DNA from: Streptomyces sp. S.PB5
GTDB lineage: Bacteria > Actinomycetota > Actinomycetes > Streptomycetales > Streptomycetaceae
DNA length: 64,000 nucleotides
NCBI RefSeq assembly: GCF_030403745.1
Contig: NZ_JAQMWP010000010.1
Location: 248,001-312,000, forward strand
Direction: 5' to 3'
The notes beneath the pieces were generated by a model, which saw nothing but the letters and a program-made list of their open reading frames with translations, was not told where the DNA came from and did not search any database. Shown here one piece after another: positions 23,387-31,187 of the stretch. Numbering within the stretch: position 1 is the stretch's first letter; each line of letters opens with the position of its first letter. Both the position numbers and the translations under genes were made by a program.

Positions 23387-25246
23387 ATGAGCGCACCGAT
23401 CGAGGACTACGCCCTCATCAGCGACATGGAGACCGCCGCCATGGTCGGCAGGAACGGTTCCGTCGACTGGCTGTGCCTGCCCCGCTTCGACTCGCCCGCC
23501 TGTCTCGCCGCGCTGCTCGGCACGGAGCGCAACGGGTTCTGGCGGGTCGCGCCCGTCGGCTCCGGCCGTTGTACGAGCCGTGCCTACCGGTCGGACACCC
23601 TGGTTCTGGACTCGCAGTGGACGACCGCCACAGGGACGGTGCGCGTCACGGACTTCATGCCGCCCCGTGTCCGACTGCCGTGCCTCGTCAGGGTCGTCGA
23701 GGCCCTGTCGGGCTGTGCGTCCATGCGCAGCGAGCTGCGGCTGCGGTTCCATCAGGGCCGCGTGGTGCCGTGGATCCGGCGCGGCGAGGACCACACGGTC
23801 GCGGTCGCCGGCCCGGACGCCGTCTGGCTGGGTGCCGACAGCCCGGTGCGGGCATCCGACGGTGCGGACTCCACGGTGTACGACTTCACCGTCCCGGCCG
23901 GCCGACGGCTGGCCCTGACGCTGGTCTGGTCCCCGTCCCACCTGCCCGCGCCACCGTCCCCACTCTGCGTGCCGGCGGAGACGCTGCTGAAGGAGACCGG
24001 GGACTTCTGGCGGCGCTGGAGCGGCCGGTGCCGCTACGAGGGCCCGTGGCGGGAAGCGGTGCTCCGCTCACTGATCACCCTGAAGGCGCTCACCTACGCG
24101 CCCACCGGCGGTATCGTCGCGGCGCCCACGACGTCGCTGCCCGGTCGCATCGGCGGGGAACACAACTGGGACCACCGGTACTGCTGGCTCCGTGACTCCG
24201 CCCTGACCCTGTCCTGTCTGCTGCGCAGCGGGTACCGGGCCGAGGCCACGGCCTGGCTGGACTGGCTGGTGCGGGCCATCGCGGGCGACCCCGCGGACCT
24301 GCAGACCGTCTACGGCGTAGGAGGGCAGCGGCTGTTGCCCGAGACCGAGGCGCCGTGGCTGCCGGGCTACGAGGGTTCGCGGCCTGTGCGGTTCGGCAAC
24401 TCCGCCATGAGCCAGTACCAGCTGGACGTGTACGGCGAGGTCCTGGATGCGCTCTGTCTCTCGCTCCGGGCCGGAATCCCCATGCCGTCCCATGTGTGGA
24501 GCCTGGTGGAGGCCCTCATGGGTCATCTGTGCAGGCATTGGCGCGAACCGGACCAGGGCCTGTGGCAGGTGCGCGGTCCGGGTCAGCAGTTCGTCCACTC
24601 CAAGGTCATGGTCTGGGTGGCCGCCGACCGTGCTCTGCGCATGGGGGAGTTGCTCGGCAGGAACGGTTCCTCGGGTGAATGGCGGGCCATGCGGGACGAG
24701 GTGCACCGGGAGGTCTGCCGTCGGGGGTGGGACGCCCGGCAGCGGTGCTTCGTGCAGTCCTTCGGTTCGACGGCCTTGGACGCCTCGGCACTGCTGATAC
24801 CCAGGCTCGGCTTTCTGCCGCCGTGGGACGAGCGGGTGTCCGGAACTGTCCGTGCGATGCGGGGTCTCGACCGGGGCGGGTTCGTGCGGCGGTACGCACC
24901 GGGCGGCGACGGTCCGCACGCCGTCGACGGCGGACGGGGATCGGAGGGGACCTTCGTGTCGTGCTCGCTGTGGTACGCCGACGCCCTGGCCGTGACCGGC
25001 CATGCCGAACAGGCCCGGGAGGCGTTCGAGCGGGTGCTCTCGATCCGCAACGACGTGGGCCTGCTCGCAGAGCAGTGGGATCCGGACGCCGGGCGTCAAC
25101 TGGGTAACGCTCCTCAGGCGTTCAGCCACATCGCCTTGGTGGAGACGGCGTTCGCCCTGTCGGCGTCCGGTGCACCGGACGCCGGCGGCAGGCTCAGCGC
25201 TTCTCGCCGGGATGCCGTGCGGCGCCGGCGTAACCGTGCGGATTGA
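23387..25246 (+). CDS. Glycoside hydrolase family 15 protein (glucoamylase/trehalase type)
   Basis: A 619-residue cytoplasmic-looking GH15 protein (no signal peptide) of the actinobacterial glucoamylase/trehalase group. It starts IEDYALISDMETAAMVGRNGSVDWLCLPRFDSPA, the usual N-terminal beta-sandwich opening. The catalytic (alpha/alpha)6 barrel has HNWDHRYCWLRDSALTL and two acid sites: GSEGTFVSCSLWYADALA and LLAEQWDPDAGRQLGNAPQAFSH. It would hydrolyse alpha-glucosidic bonds (trehalose or oligoglucosides). ATG 23387 is chosen since homology begins there; GTG 23375 is possible. It follows operators B and C and converges on galE with a 53-bp overlap. Whether it serves the polysaccharide or glucose supply is not shown. 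Confidence 0.92.
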   Translation: MSAPIEDYALISDMETAAMVGRNGSVDWLCLPRFDSPACLAALLGTERNGFWRVAPVGSGRCTSRAYRSDTLVLDSQWTTATGTVRVTDFMPPRVRLPCLVRVVEALSGCASMRSELRLRFHQGRVVPWIRRGEDHTVAVAGPDAVWLGADSPVRASDGADSTVYDFTVPAGRRLALTLVWSPSHLPAPPSPLCVPAETLLKETGDFWRRWSGRCRYEGPWREAVLRSLITLKALTYAPTGGIVAAPTTSLPGRIGGEHNWDHRYCWLRDSALTLSCLLRSGYRAEATAWLDWLVRAIAGDPADLQTVYGVGGQRLLPETEAPWLPGYEGSRPVRFGNSAMSQYQLDVYGEVLDALCLSLRAGIPMPSHVWSLVEALMGHLCRHWREPDQGLWQVRGPGQQFVHSKVMVWVAADRALRMGELLGRNGSSGEWRAMRDEVHREVCRRGWDARQRCFVQSFGSTALDASALLIPRLGFLPPWDERVSGTVRAMRGLDRGGFVRRYAPGGDGPHAVDGGRGSEGTFVSCSLWYADALAVTGHAEQAREAFERVLSIRNDVGLLAEQWDPDAGRQLGNAPQAFSHIALVETAFALSASGAPDAGGRLSASRRDAVRRRRNRAD

Positions 25247-26249
25247 GCAGCTGGAACCGCCATGCGTCGTGGCACATCTCGGCGAGGCCGCGGGTGGGGT
25301 GCCAGCCCCAGTCCCGGTCCACGGCGCTCGCGTCGGCGACGAGTTCCGCCACGTCGCCCGACCGGCGGGACACGATCTCGTACGGGATGGGCCTGCCGCA
25401 GGCCTCGGAGAACGCGGCGACGACCTCCAGGACCGAACTGCCCCTGCCGGCCCCCAGGTTGTAGACCCGCAGGCCGACCGTGTCCACGAGATGGTCCAGC
25501 GCGATGCGATGCGCCTCGGCCGTGTCCAGCACATGCAGATAGTCCCGGACGGCGGTCCCGTCGGTGGTCGGGTAGTCGCCACCGAAGACGCGGACCTTTT
25601 CCTGACGTCCGGTGGCCACCTGGGCGACGTGCGGCATCAGGTTGCCGGACGTGCCTCGGGGGTCCTCGCCCAGCAGTCCGCTGGGGTGGGCGCCGGCCGG
25701 GTTGAAATAGCGCAGACACAGGACGCTGTAATCGGGATGGCGCAGACAGACGTCCTTGAGGATCTGCTCGCACAGCCACTTGGAGAACGCGTAGGGGTTG
25801 GTCGGCCGGGCCGGGGTCGTCTCGGGGAGCGGGCCGTGTCCGGCGTCGCCGTAGATCGTGCATGAGGACGAGAAGACGAGCCGGTGCACCCCGTGGCCGT
25901 GCATGGCCCGCAACAGGGAGGTCAGGCCGCCGACGTTGCTGTCGTAGTACGCGACGGGCATCCGGGTCGATGCGCCCACGGCCTTCAGCCCGGCGAAGTG
26001 CATGACGGCGTCCACGGAGTGCCGGTCGAAGACGGCGGACAGGGCGCGCCGGTCCCGGATGTCCAGTTCGTAGACCGCTCCCACGAATCGGCCGGCGACC
26101 CGCTCCAGGCGAGGAAGGACCTGCGGGCTGCTGTTGGAGTAGTCGTCGACGACGATCACTTCGTAGCCGTGGTCGAGCAGATCGGCACACGCATGACTGC
26201 CGATGAAACCGGCTCCGCCGGTCACGAGAACCGTCGTGGGTGGGCTCAT
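25194..26249 (-). CDS. galE: UDP-glucose 4-epimerase
   Basis: A 351-residue extended SDR epimerase interconverting UDP-glucose and UDP-galactose. NAD motif VLVTGGAGFIGSHA is at residues 7-20; catalytic elements are SSSCTIYG and NPYAFSKW (YxxxK); PAGAHPSGLLGEDPRG and the C-terminal YNLGAGRGSSVLEV are typical of GalE. ATG 26249 is preceded by AAGGA. Operator copy D lies 29 bp upstream, so it shares control with the rest of the locus and would supply UDP-Gal for the polymer. Its 3' end overlaps the GH15 gene on the other strand. Confidence 0.95.
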   Translation of the reverse strand: MSPPTTVLVTGGAGFIGSHACADLLDHGYEVIVVDDYSNSSPQVLPRLERVAGRFVGAVYELDIRDRRALSAVFDRHSVDAVMHFAGLKAVGASTRMPVAYYDSNVGGLTSLLRAMHGHGVHRLVFSSSCTIYGDAGHGPLPETTPARPTNPYAFSKWLCEQILKDVCLRHPDYSVLCLRYFNPAGAHPSGLLGEDPRGTSGNLMPHVAQVATGRQEKVRVFGGDYPTTDGTAVRDYLHVLDTAEAHRIALDHLVDTVGLRVYNLGAGRGSSVLEVVAAFSEACGRPIPYEIVSRRSGDVAELVADASAVDRDWGWHPTRGLAEMCHDAWRFQLLNPHGYAGAARHPGEKR

Positions 26250-26277
26250 GGGCCCGATCCTTCACTTCACTCCTGAC

Positions 26278-26303
26278 GCCGTATGTTTACGGCGTATATG
26301 TCC
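26278..26303. promoter_or_regulatory. Locus operator copy D
   Basis: On the minus strand it matches copy A at 21 of 26 positions. Core on that strand: GGACATATACG, one base, CGTAAACATAC. It is placed 29 bp upstream of galE, the same orientation relative to its gene as copies A and C. It marks the right edge of the polysaccharide locus. Confidence 0.65.
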
Positions 26304-26402
26304 AACTTTCCCCTCATTGCCCACGAGCGTCAAGCGCTGTCGACGCGACGCGCCGTGGCCTCATGTCCTGCGCACGGCGCGCCGCCGAACAGGGTCCCTC
26401 CG

Positions 26403-26939
26403 TCAGATCGCACACCCCAAGTGCGCCAGCGCCTGCTTGAGCAGCACCCCGTGTCCGCCCGGCATCTCGCTCTGCACCGCCTCCGACACCGCCTCCTGGG
26501 GGCTGAACCACACCAGGTCCAGGGCGTCCTGGCGGGGGCGGCAGTCGCCGGTCACCGGGACGACGTAGGCCAGCGACACAGCGTGCTGACGGGGGTCGTG
26601 GTATGGCGTGATGCCCTGCGTCGGGAAGTACTCGGCGACCGTGAAGGGCTGCGGGGCGGCCGGGATGCGGGGCAGGGCCACCGGGCCGAGGTCCTTCTCC
26701 AGGTTGCGCATGAGGGCGTCGCGGACGCGCTCGTGGTGCAGCACGCGGCCGGAGACCAGCGTCCGGCTGACCGTTCCGTCGGGGCCGATCCGCAGCAGGA
26801 GGCCGACGCTGGTCACTTCGCCGCTGTCGTCGACCCGCACGGGCACGGCCTCGACGTACAGGATCGGCATCCGGGCGCGCGCCTGCTCGAGGTCGTCCGT
26901 CGTCAGCCAGCCGGGCGTGGTTTCGGTCATGTCAGACAT
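26403..26939 (-). CDS. NUDIX-like hydrolase, DUF4916 type
   Basis: A 178-residue protein of the DUF4916 group of NUDIX-fold proteins. Recognisable segments are GWLTTDDLEQARARMPILYVEAVPVRV at the start, SVGLLLRIGPDGTVSRTLVSGRVLHHERVRDALMRNLEKDLGP in place of the classical NUDIX box, and HAVSLAYVVPVTGDCRPRQDALDLVWFSPQEA. The substrate is unknown. It follows the amidohydrolase gene by 15 bp on the same strand and is probably the last gene of the operon that starts at 30306 or 29469. Upstream initiation at 26930 is also possible. Confidence 0.85.
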   Translation of the reverse strand: MSDMTETTPGWLTTDDLEQARARMPILYVEAVPVRVDDSGEVTSVGLLLRIGPDGTVSRTLVSGRVLHHERVRDALMRNLEKDLGPVALPRIPAAPQPFTVAEYFPTQGITPYHDPRQHAVSLAYVVPVTGDCRPRQDALDLVWFSPQEAVSEAVQSEMPGGHGVLLKQALAHLGCAI

Positions 26940-26954
26940 TGCTTGATCATACTT

Positions 26955-28055
26955 TCAGGAGGGGCCGGAAAGGCGGTAGACCCGGCGCGCATTGTGTGCT
27001 CCCGCCCACTCTGCGAGCCGTAGCGCGTCGGACAGGCTCATTTCGTCGGCGGCCACCCGGTCCTGGAGCAGTTCGCCCAGGCCCCGCCGGAAGGACAGCG
27101 CGCCGAGCGCGTAGAACTCCGCCAGACCGTACGCGTCGGAGCTGTACAGCAGTTTGCGGAACGGTGTGATCTCCAGTGCCTCCTCCAGGATCGTGCGCGC
27201 CCGCGCCGGGCCCACGTGGTGGAGGGTGAGGCCGACGTCGAGGTACACCTGCTCGAAGACCGCCGCCAGATAGGCGGCCTGGCGCTGGTACGGCCAGCAG
27301 TGCAGGAGCATGACAGGGATCGTGCCCGCGGTCAGGTGCAGCCAGTCCGTGAGACGGCTCGGGTCCGCCCGGTGCAGGCGGATGTCGTTGTCGCCGAAGC
27401 CGGTGTGGAGCTGGAGGGGGAGGCCGAGGTCGACGGCCGTCCAGAGCAGGTTGCGGACGAGGACCGGGTGCTCCAGGCGGCCGCCCGCCGCCAGCCGCTC
27501 ACGGGCCGCCCGCTCGACCTCCTTCTCCGACGGGCGCGCCGGGTCCAGGCCGAAGCCCGTCCGGTAGGCCGCGACGGACTTCACCGCGACCACGCCCGGC
27601 CGCCGTACCGCCTGGAGCGCCGCCGAGCGGAACGCGTCGGCGTAGGCGTCCGGCTCCACCCCCTGCGTCACCACCGTCTCCTCGACGCTCTCCAGCCGTA
27701 CGACCTCGTACACGTCGTCGGCCGCCAGCTCCGTCGGGCCGAATCCCGTGTCCACGCAGTACGTGTCCGTCCCCGAGGCGGCCAGGAAGCGGCGGTTCAC
27801 CTCCTGCCAGCCGATGTCCGCGCGCCGCGCCAGGTACTCCTCGGGCGGGGCGTGCCGGTCCAGGTCCAGCAGGGGTGCGCAGTGGCGGCGCACCGCCACG
27901 CCCACGGGAGTGTCGAAGGGTGAGCTGCCCGGCCATCGGTCGCCCTCGGTGAGAAGGGACTCGAAGGCGGGCCGGTCCAGGTCGGCCCCGGCTACGCCGT
28001 GGCAGTGGTGGTCGACCAGACCGAGGGCGCCGAGCGCCTCGTGGACGGCGCTCAT
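26955..28055 (-). CDS. Amidohydrolase (FluG N-domain type)
   Basis: A 366-residue amidohydrolase_2-type metal-dependent hydrolase. It opens with the metal motif LVDHHCHG (residues 13-20), has QLHTGFGDND as the strand-5 histidine, PVMLLHCWPYQRQAAYLA, and a late SSDAYGLAEFYALGA aspartate. This set matches the N-terminal domain of fungal FluG and plant nodulin/glutamine synthetase-like proteins. It is one base downstream of a glutamine-synthetase-like gene, the partner domain in those eukaryotic fusions. The pair likely acts on a gamma-glutamyl compound, one making and one cleaving it, or in sequence; the substrate is not known. Confidence 0.88.
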   Translation of the reverse strand: MSAVHEALGALGLVDHHCHGVAGADLDRPAFESLLTEGDRWPGSSPFDTPVGVAVRRHCAPLLDLDRHAPPEEYLARRADIGWQEVNRRFLAASGTDTYCVDTGFGPTELAADDVYEVVRLESVEETVVTQGVEPDAYADAFRSAALQAVRRPGVVAVKSVAAYRTGFGLDPARPSEKEVERAARERLAAGGRLEHPVLVRNLLWTAVDLGLPLQLHTGFGDNDIRLHRADPSRLTDWLHLTAGTIPVMLLHCWPYQRQAAYLAAVFEQVYLDVGLTLHHVGPARARTILEEALEITPFRKLLYSSDAYGLAEFYALGALSFRRGLGELLQDRVAADEMSLSDALRLAEWAGAHNARRVYRLSGPS

Positions 28056-28056
28056 G

Positions 28057-29469
28057 TCAGTACTTCCAGCGGTACGCCGCCGCGATCCGCTCGGGGTCCC
28101 AGCCGTCGACGGCCGCGACCTCCCCTTCCCGTACGGCGACGACGGCGTCGGCGAGGACCGGGCCCAGGGCGTCACGCAGTACGTCGTCGGCGCGGAACTC
28201 CGTCACGGCCTCGGTCAGTGAGGTCGGCAGCCGGCGCACGTCACGGGCCTTCGCCTCCTCCATGGTGAGGCGGGCGGGGTCCCCGGCGCTCTCCTCGGGC
28301 AGCCCCGCCGCCGAGGCGATGCCGTCCAGGCCCGCCGCGATCACACCGCCCAGCGCCAGATACGGGTTGGCGGCCAGGTCGACCGGCTTGACCTCCAGGT
28401 TGGCGGCCTGGTCGCGCAGGCCCAGAGTGCCGGTGACGATCCGTACCGCCGCCTCCCGCCGCTCCCGGCCCCAGGCGGTGAACACCCCGGCCCACTGGGA
28501 GGGTTTGAGGCGGAGATAGCTGGCGGGGCTCGGGGCGGTGAGTGCCGTGAGGGCCGGGAGGCGGCGCAGGATCCCGGCCGCGAAGGACTCCGCCTCCGGT
28601 GTCATGCCGTAGCGGCCGGCGCCGCCCGAGTGGAGGTTCGTGCCGTCGCGCCACGCGGACAGATGCAGGTGGCCGCCATTGCCGACGCCCTGGGCGAGGA
28701 CCGCCGGGGCGAACGAGACCACGAACCCGTGCCTTTGGGCGACGGCACGGATCGTCTGCCGTACCAGCACGCTCCGGTCGGCCGCCGCCACCGGGTCCAG
28801 CGCGCCCACGGAGATCTCGAACTGCCCTGCCGCGTACTCGGGATGGAGCTGGTCGACGTCCACGTCCTGCGCCGCGAGCGCCGCCAGCAGGTCGGCCGTG
28901 CAGTCGCTGAGCTCGACCTGCCGGATCGCGCCGTACGCGGGACCGGAGACCGCCGGCACGAACTCCCCGGCGGCCGCCGGGCCTTGACCGACCGCCCACT
29001 CGATCTCCACGGCCGCCTGGAAGGTGATGCCGTGCCGGCGTTCCGCCTCCGCGACCAGGGTGCGCAGGAAGGTGCGGGTGCAGCCCGGGTGGCGCTCGCC
29101 CTCCTGCGTGATGCGGTCGACCGGCGCCCACGCCCAGCCCGGCTGCCCGGCCAGGACCACGAGTCGGCCGAGGTCGGGGTAGAGGCGCAGATCGCCGTCG
29201 GGGGAGCCGAGGACGTCGGTGCTGACGATGGAGTCGTTCGCCAGGAAGGTGTCGAAGACCGGGGACATGCCGACGCCCCAGGCGGCCGCCGAGGCGAGCT
29301 TCGCCGTGGGGATCGTCTTCACCCGGCCGACGCCCGCCGTGTCGACGTACGACAGGACGATCCCGTGGACGCCTTTCCCGGACAGTTCGCCGGTGAGTGC
29401 GGTTGCGCGTTCGACGTCACCGGGGCGTCCGCCGGGTACGGGGTCGGTGAGGTCAGCAACGGGGGTCAT
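28057..29469 (-). CDS. Glutamine-synthetase-like ligase
   Basis: A 470-residue member of the glutamine synthetase superfamily. The N-terminal beta-grasp reads GVHGIVLSYVDTAGVGRVKTIP; the catalytic part has AAVEIEWAV (metal-binding Glu), QLHPEYAAGQFEISVG, GNGGHLHLSAW and EVKPVDLAANPYLALGGVIAAGLDGI. The adenylylation-site loop of GlnA is not present, and several residues differ from true GlnA, so it is probably a GlnA3/GlnA4-type enzyme joining glutamate to an amine other than ammonia. It is followed by the amidohydrolase with a 1-bp gap and preceded by a methyltransferase gene 30 bp away. Confidence 0.88.
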   Translation of the reverse strand: MTPVADLTDPVPGGRPGDVERATALTGELSGKGVHGIVLSYVDTAGVGRVKTIPTAKLASAAAWGVGMSPVFDTFLANDSIVSTDVLGSPDGDLRLYPDLGRLVVLAGQPGWAWAPVDRITQEGERHPGCTRTFLRTLVAEAERRHGITFQAAVEIEWAVGQGPAAAGEFVPAVSGPAYGAIRQVELSDCTADLLAALAAQDVDVDQLHPEYAAGQFEISVGALDPVAAADRSVLVRQTIRAVAQRHGFVVSFAPAVLAQGVGNGGHLHLSAWRDGTNLHSGGAGRYGMTPEAESFAAGILRRLPALTALTAPSPASYLRLKPSQWAGVFTAWGRERREAAVRIVTGTLGLRDQAANLEVKPVDLAANPYLALGGVIAAGLDGIASAAGLPEESAGDPARLTMEEAKARDVRRLPTSLTEAVTEFRADDVLRDALGPVLADAVVAVREGEVAAVDGWDPERIAAAYRWKY

Positions 29470-29499
29470 ACGTCCTCCACGACGGCCTGGGCTTCCGCG

Positions 29500-30306
29500 T
29501 CAGGGTTTCACGGCCACCGCGCCGAACTGCGGTACCGCGCCCGCGGAGTCGGACTCGGAACGCCACTGAGAGCACGACACCAGGCCCGGCTCCAGGAGCT
29601 CCAGGCCGTCGAAGAACGCGGCGATGTCGGTGCCGCTGCGGGCGGTGATCGGCGGGGTGGCGTTCTCGTTCCAGAACTTCATGGCCGGGATCTGGCCCGC
29701 GCCGCCGAGAGCGTCGTCGAAGGTGGGGTGGGTCAGCACCAGGAAGCTGCCGGAGGGGACCGCGGCCAGCACCTGGCGGACGATGTCCCGCGCCTTGTCG
29801 TAGTCGAGGACGAAGTTGAGGATGCCCAGCATCATCACGGCGACCGGCTCGGTGAAGTCCAGGGTGCGCGCGGCGCGTTCGAGGATCGCCGCCGGGTCGT
29901 GGACGTCGGCGTCGATGTAGTCGGTGACGCCCTCGCCGGAGCTGGTGAGCAGGGTGCGGGCGTGGGCGAGGACGATGGGGTCGTTGTCGACGTAGACGAT
30001 CCGGGCGTCCGGGGCGATGCGCTGGGCGATCTCGTGGGTGTTGTCCACCGTCGGCAGACCGGTGCCGATGTCCAGGAACTGCCGCACCCCGCGCTCGGCG
30101 GCGAGGTGGGTCACGGCCCGGCCGAGGAAGTCGCGGTCGGCGCGGGCGATGGCCCGGATGATCGGGAACATCCCCGCGACATGCTCGCCGACCCGCTGGT
30201 CGACCTCGTAGTTGTCCTTGCCGCCGATCCAGTAGTTCCACACGCGTGCGTTGTGCGCGACGCTGGTGTCGAGCTTCGGCGTCCCGTCCGACGGGGTGTC
30301 GCTCAC
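29500..30306 (-). CDS. SAM-dependent methyltransferase, Methyltransf_19 (DUF574) family
   Basis: A 268-residue member of a family greatly expanded in Streptomyces. Family signatures are ARVWNYWIGGKDNYEVDQRVGE near the N-terminus, FLDIGTGLPT (SAM motif I, near residue 75), VYVDNDPIVLAHARTLL and a C-terminal PGLVSCSQWR segment. The substrate is not known for the family. GTG 30306 has GAGGAGAGGA upstream. A second copy of the family is at 39684-40499. It precedes the glutamine-synthetase-like gene by 30 bp and may lead that operon. Confidence 0.92.
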   Translation of the reverse strand: MSDTPSDGTPKLDTSVAHNARVWNYWIGGKDNYEVDQRVGEHVAGMFPIIRAIARADRDFLGRAVTHLAAERGVRQFLDIGTGLPTVDNTHEIAQRIAPDARIVYVDNDPIVLAHARTLLTSSGEGVTDYIDADVHDPAAILERAARTLDFTEPVAVMMLGILNFVLDYDKARDIVRQVLAAVPSGSFLVLTHPTFDDALGGAGQIPAMKFWNENATPPITARSGTDIAAFFDGLELLEPGLVSCSQWRSESDSAGAVPQFGAVAVKP

Positions 30307-30642
30307 GTCTCGTCCTCTCCTCGCCCGACGACCGCGGCGCCGCGGGCCGTCGTCGCCATTGTGCCGCCGGATGATCAAGATGTCCCGGGAATCGGCTCAA
30401 GTGAAAGGTGAGAAAGGGGGGTTGCCGGCCGGACGCGCAGCTCGGCAGGCCCTGGAGGCGCTCCGGCCCACCCATGGGTGCCCGCCTGGCGCAGGGGCCG
30501 TGAGCCCGCCCTCCCGAAGCCGGTGAGGGCCGTTCGGGTGAGCGGTGGGGCTGACGGCGACTCGAACGACCCGCCCGGCATGCCCGCCCGCGCTCCCGAC
30601 CCGACACTGATGCCGAGCCGTGCCCGCACCGAAGGAGTCGCC
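30307..30642. other. 336-bp divergent intergenic region without a gene
   Basis: Lies between the methyltransferase and the K+ channel gene. It must hold both promoters. I see no strong -35/-10 pair, dyad or RNA. An open frame covering its right part continues into the channel gene but has no ribosome binding site or homology. Confidence 0.6.
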
Positions 30643-31089
30643 ATGCTGCCCGGATTCCTCGCCAGAGCCGTCGAGTTGCTGCTCGGCCGGAAGGGGCGCC
30701 CGCTGCATCTGAAGGCGGCGGGCGGCGCCACGGCGGTTCTGGTGGCGGTGATGCTCCTCGGCTCGTGGGCGGTGGTGGCCGCCGAGGAGGGGGCGCGGGG
30801 CGCCAGTCTGACGTCGTACCCGAAGGCGCTGTGGTGGTCGGTGGAGACCGCGACCACCGTCGGGTACGGCGACTTCTACCCCGTGACCCTGTGGGGCCGG
30901 ATCGTCGGCGCCGTGGTGATGGTCGTCGGGATCACCACGTACGGCATGGTCACCGCGGCGCTGGCCACCTGGTTCGTCGGACGGGAGGAGAAGCGCCGCC
31001 ATCGTCTCGCCCAGGAGGCGGCCCGGGCGCTGCACGAACGCTTCGACCGGCTGGAGGAGTTGGTGCGCGGGAAGGGCGAGCGGGACTGA
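30643..31089 (+). CDS. Two-transmembrane potassium channel
   Basis: A 148-residue K+ channel subunit: TM1 at about 29-46 (ATAVLVAVMLLGSWAVVA), pore helix and selectivity filter TTVGYGDFYP (TVGYGD at 72-77), TM2 at about 84-112, and a short basic, helical cytoplasmic tail (EEKRRHRLAQEAARALHERFDRLEELV) that can form a tetrameric coil. It resembles KcsA/Kch-type channels without an RCK domain. ATG 30643 follows AAGGAG by 5 bases. Stand-alone gene; conducts K+ across the cell membrane as a tetramer. Confidence 0.94.
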   Translation: MLPGFLARAVELLLGRKGRPLHLKAAGGATAVLVAVMLLGSWAVVAAEEGARGASLTSYPKALWWSVETATTVGYGDFYPVTLWGRIVGAVVMVVGITTYGMVTAALATWFVGREEKRRHRLAQEAARALHERFDRLEELVRGKGERD

Positions 31090-31187
31090 ACGCTACCGGC
31101 GAGTACCCCGGCCCTTGCCATATGTGAACCCCTGAGTAAGGTTCCGTGCGGTTCGCTACGCGCGGGGTCGAAGGGGGCGACAGCACC

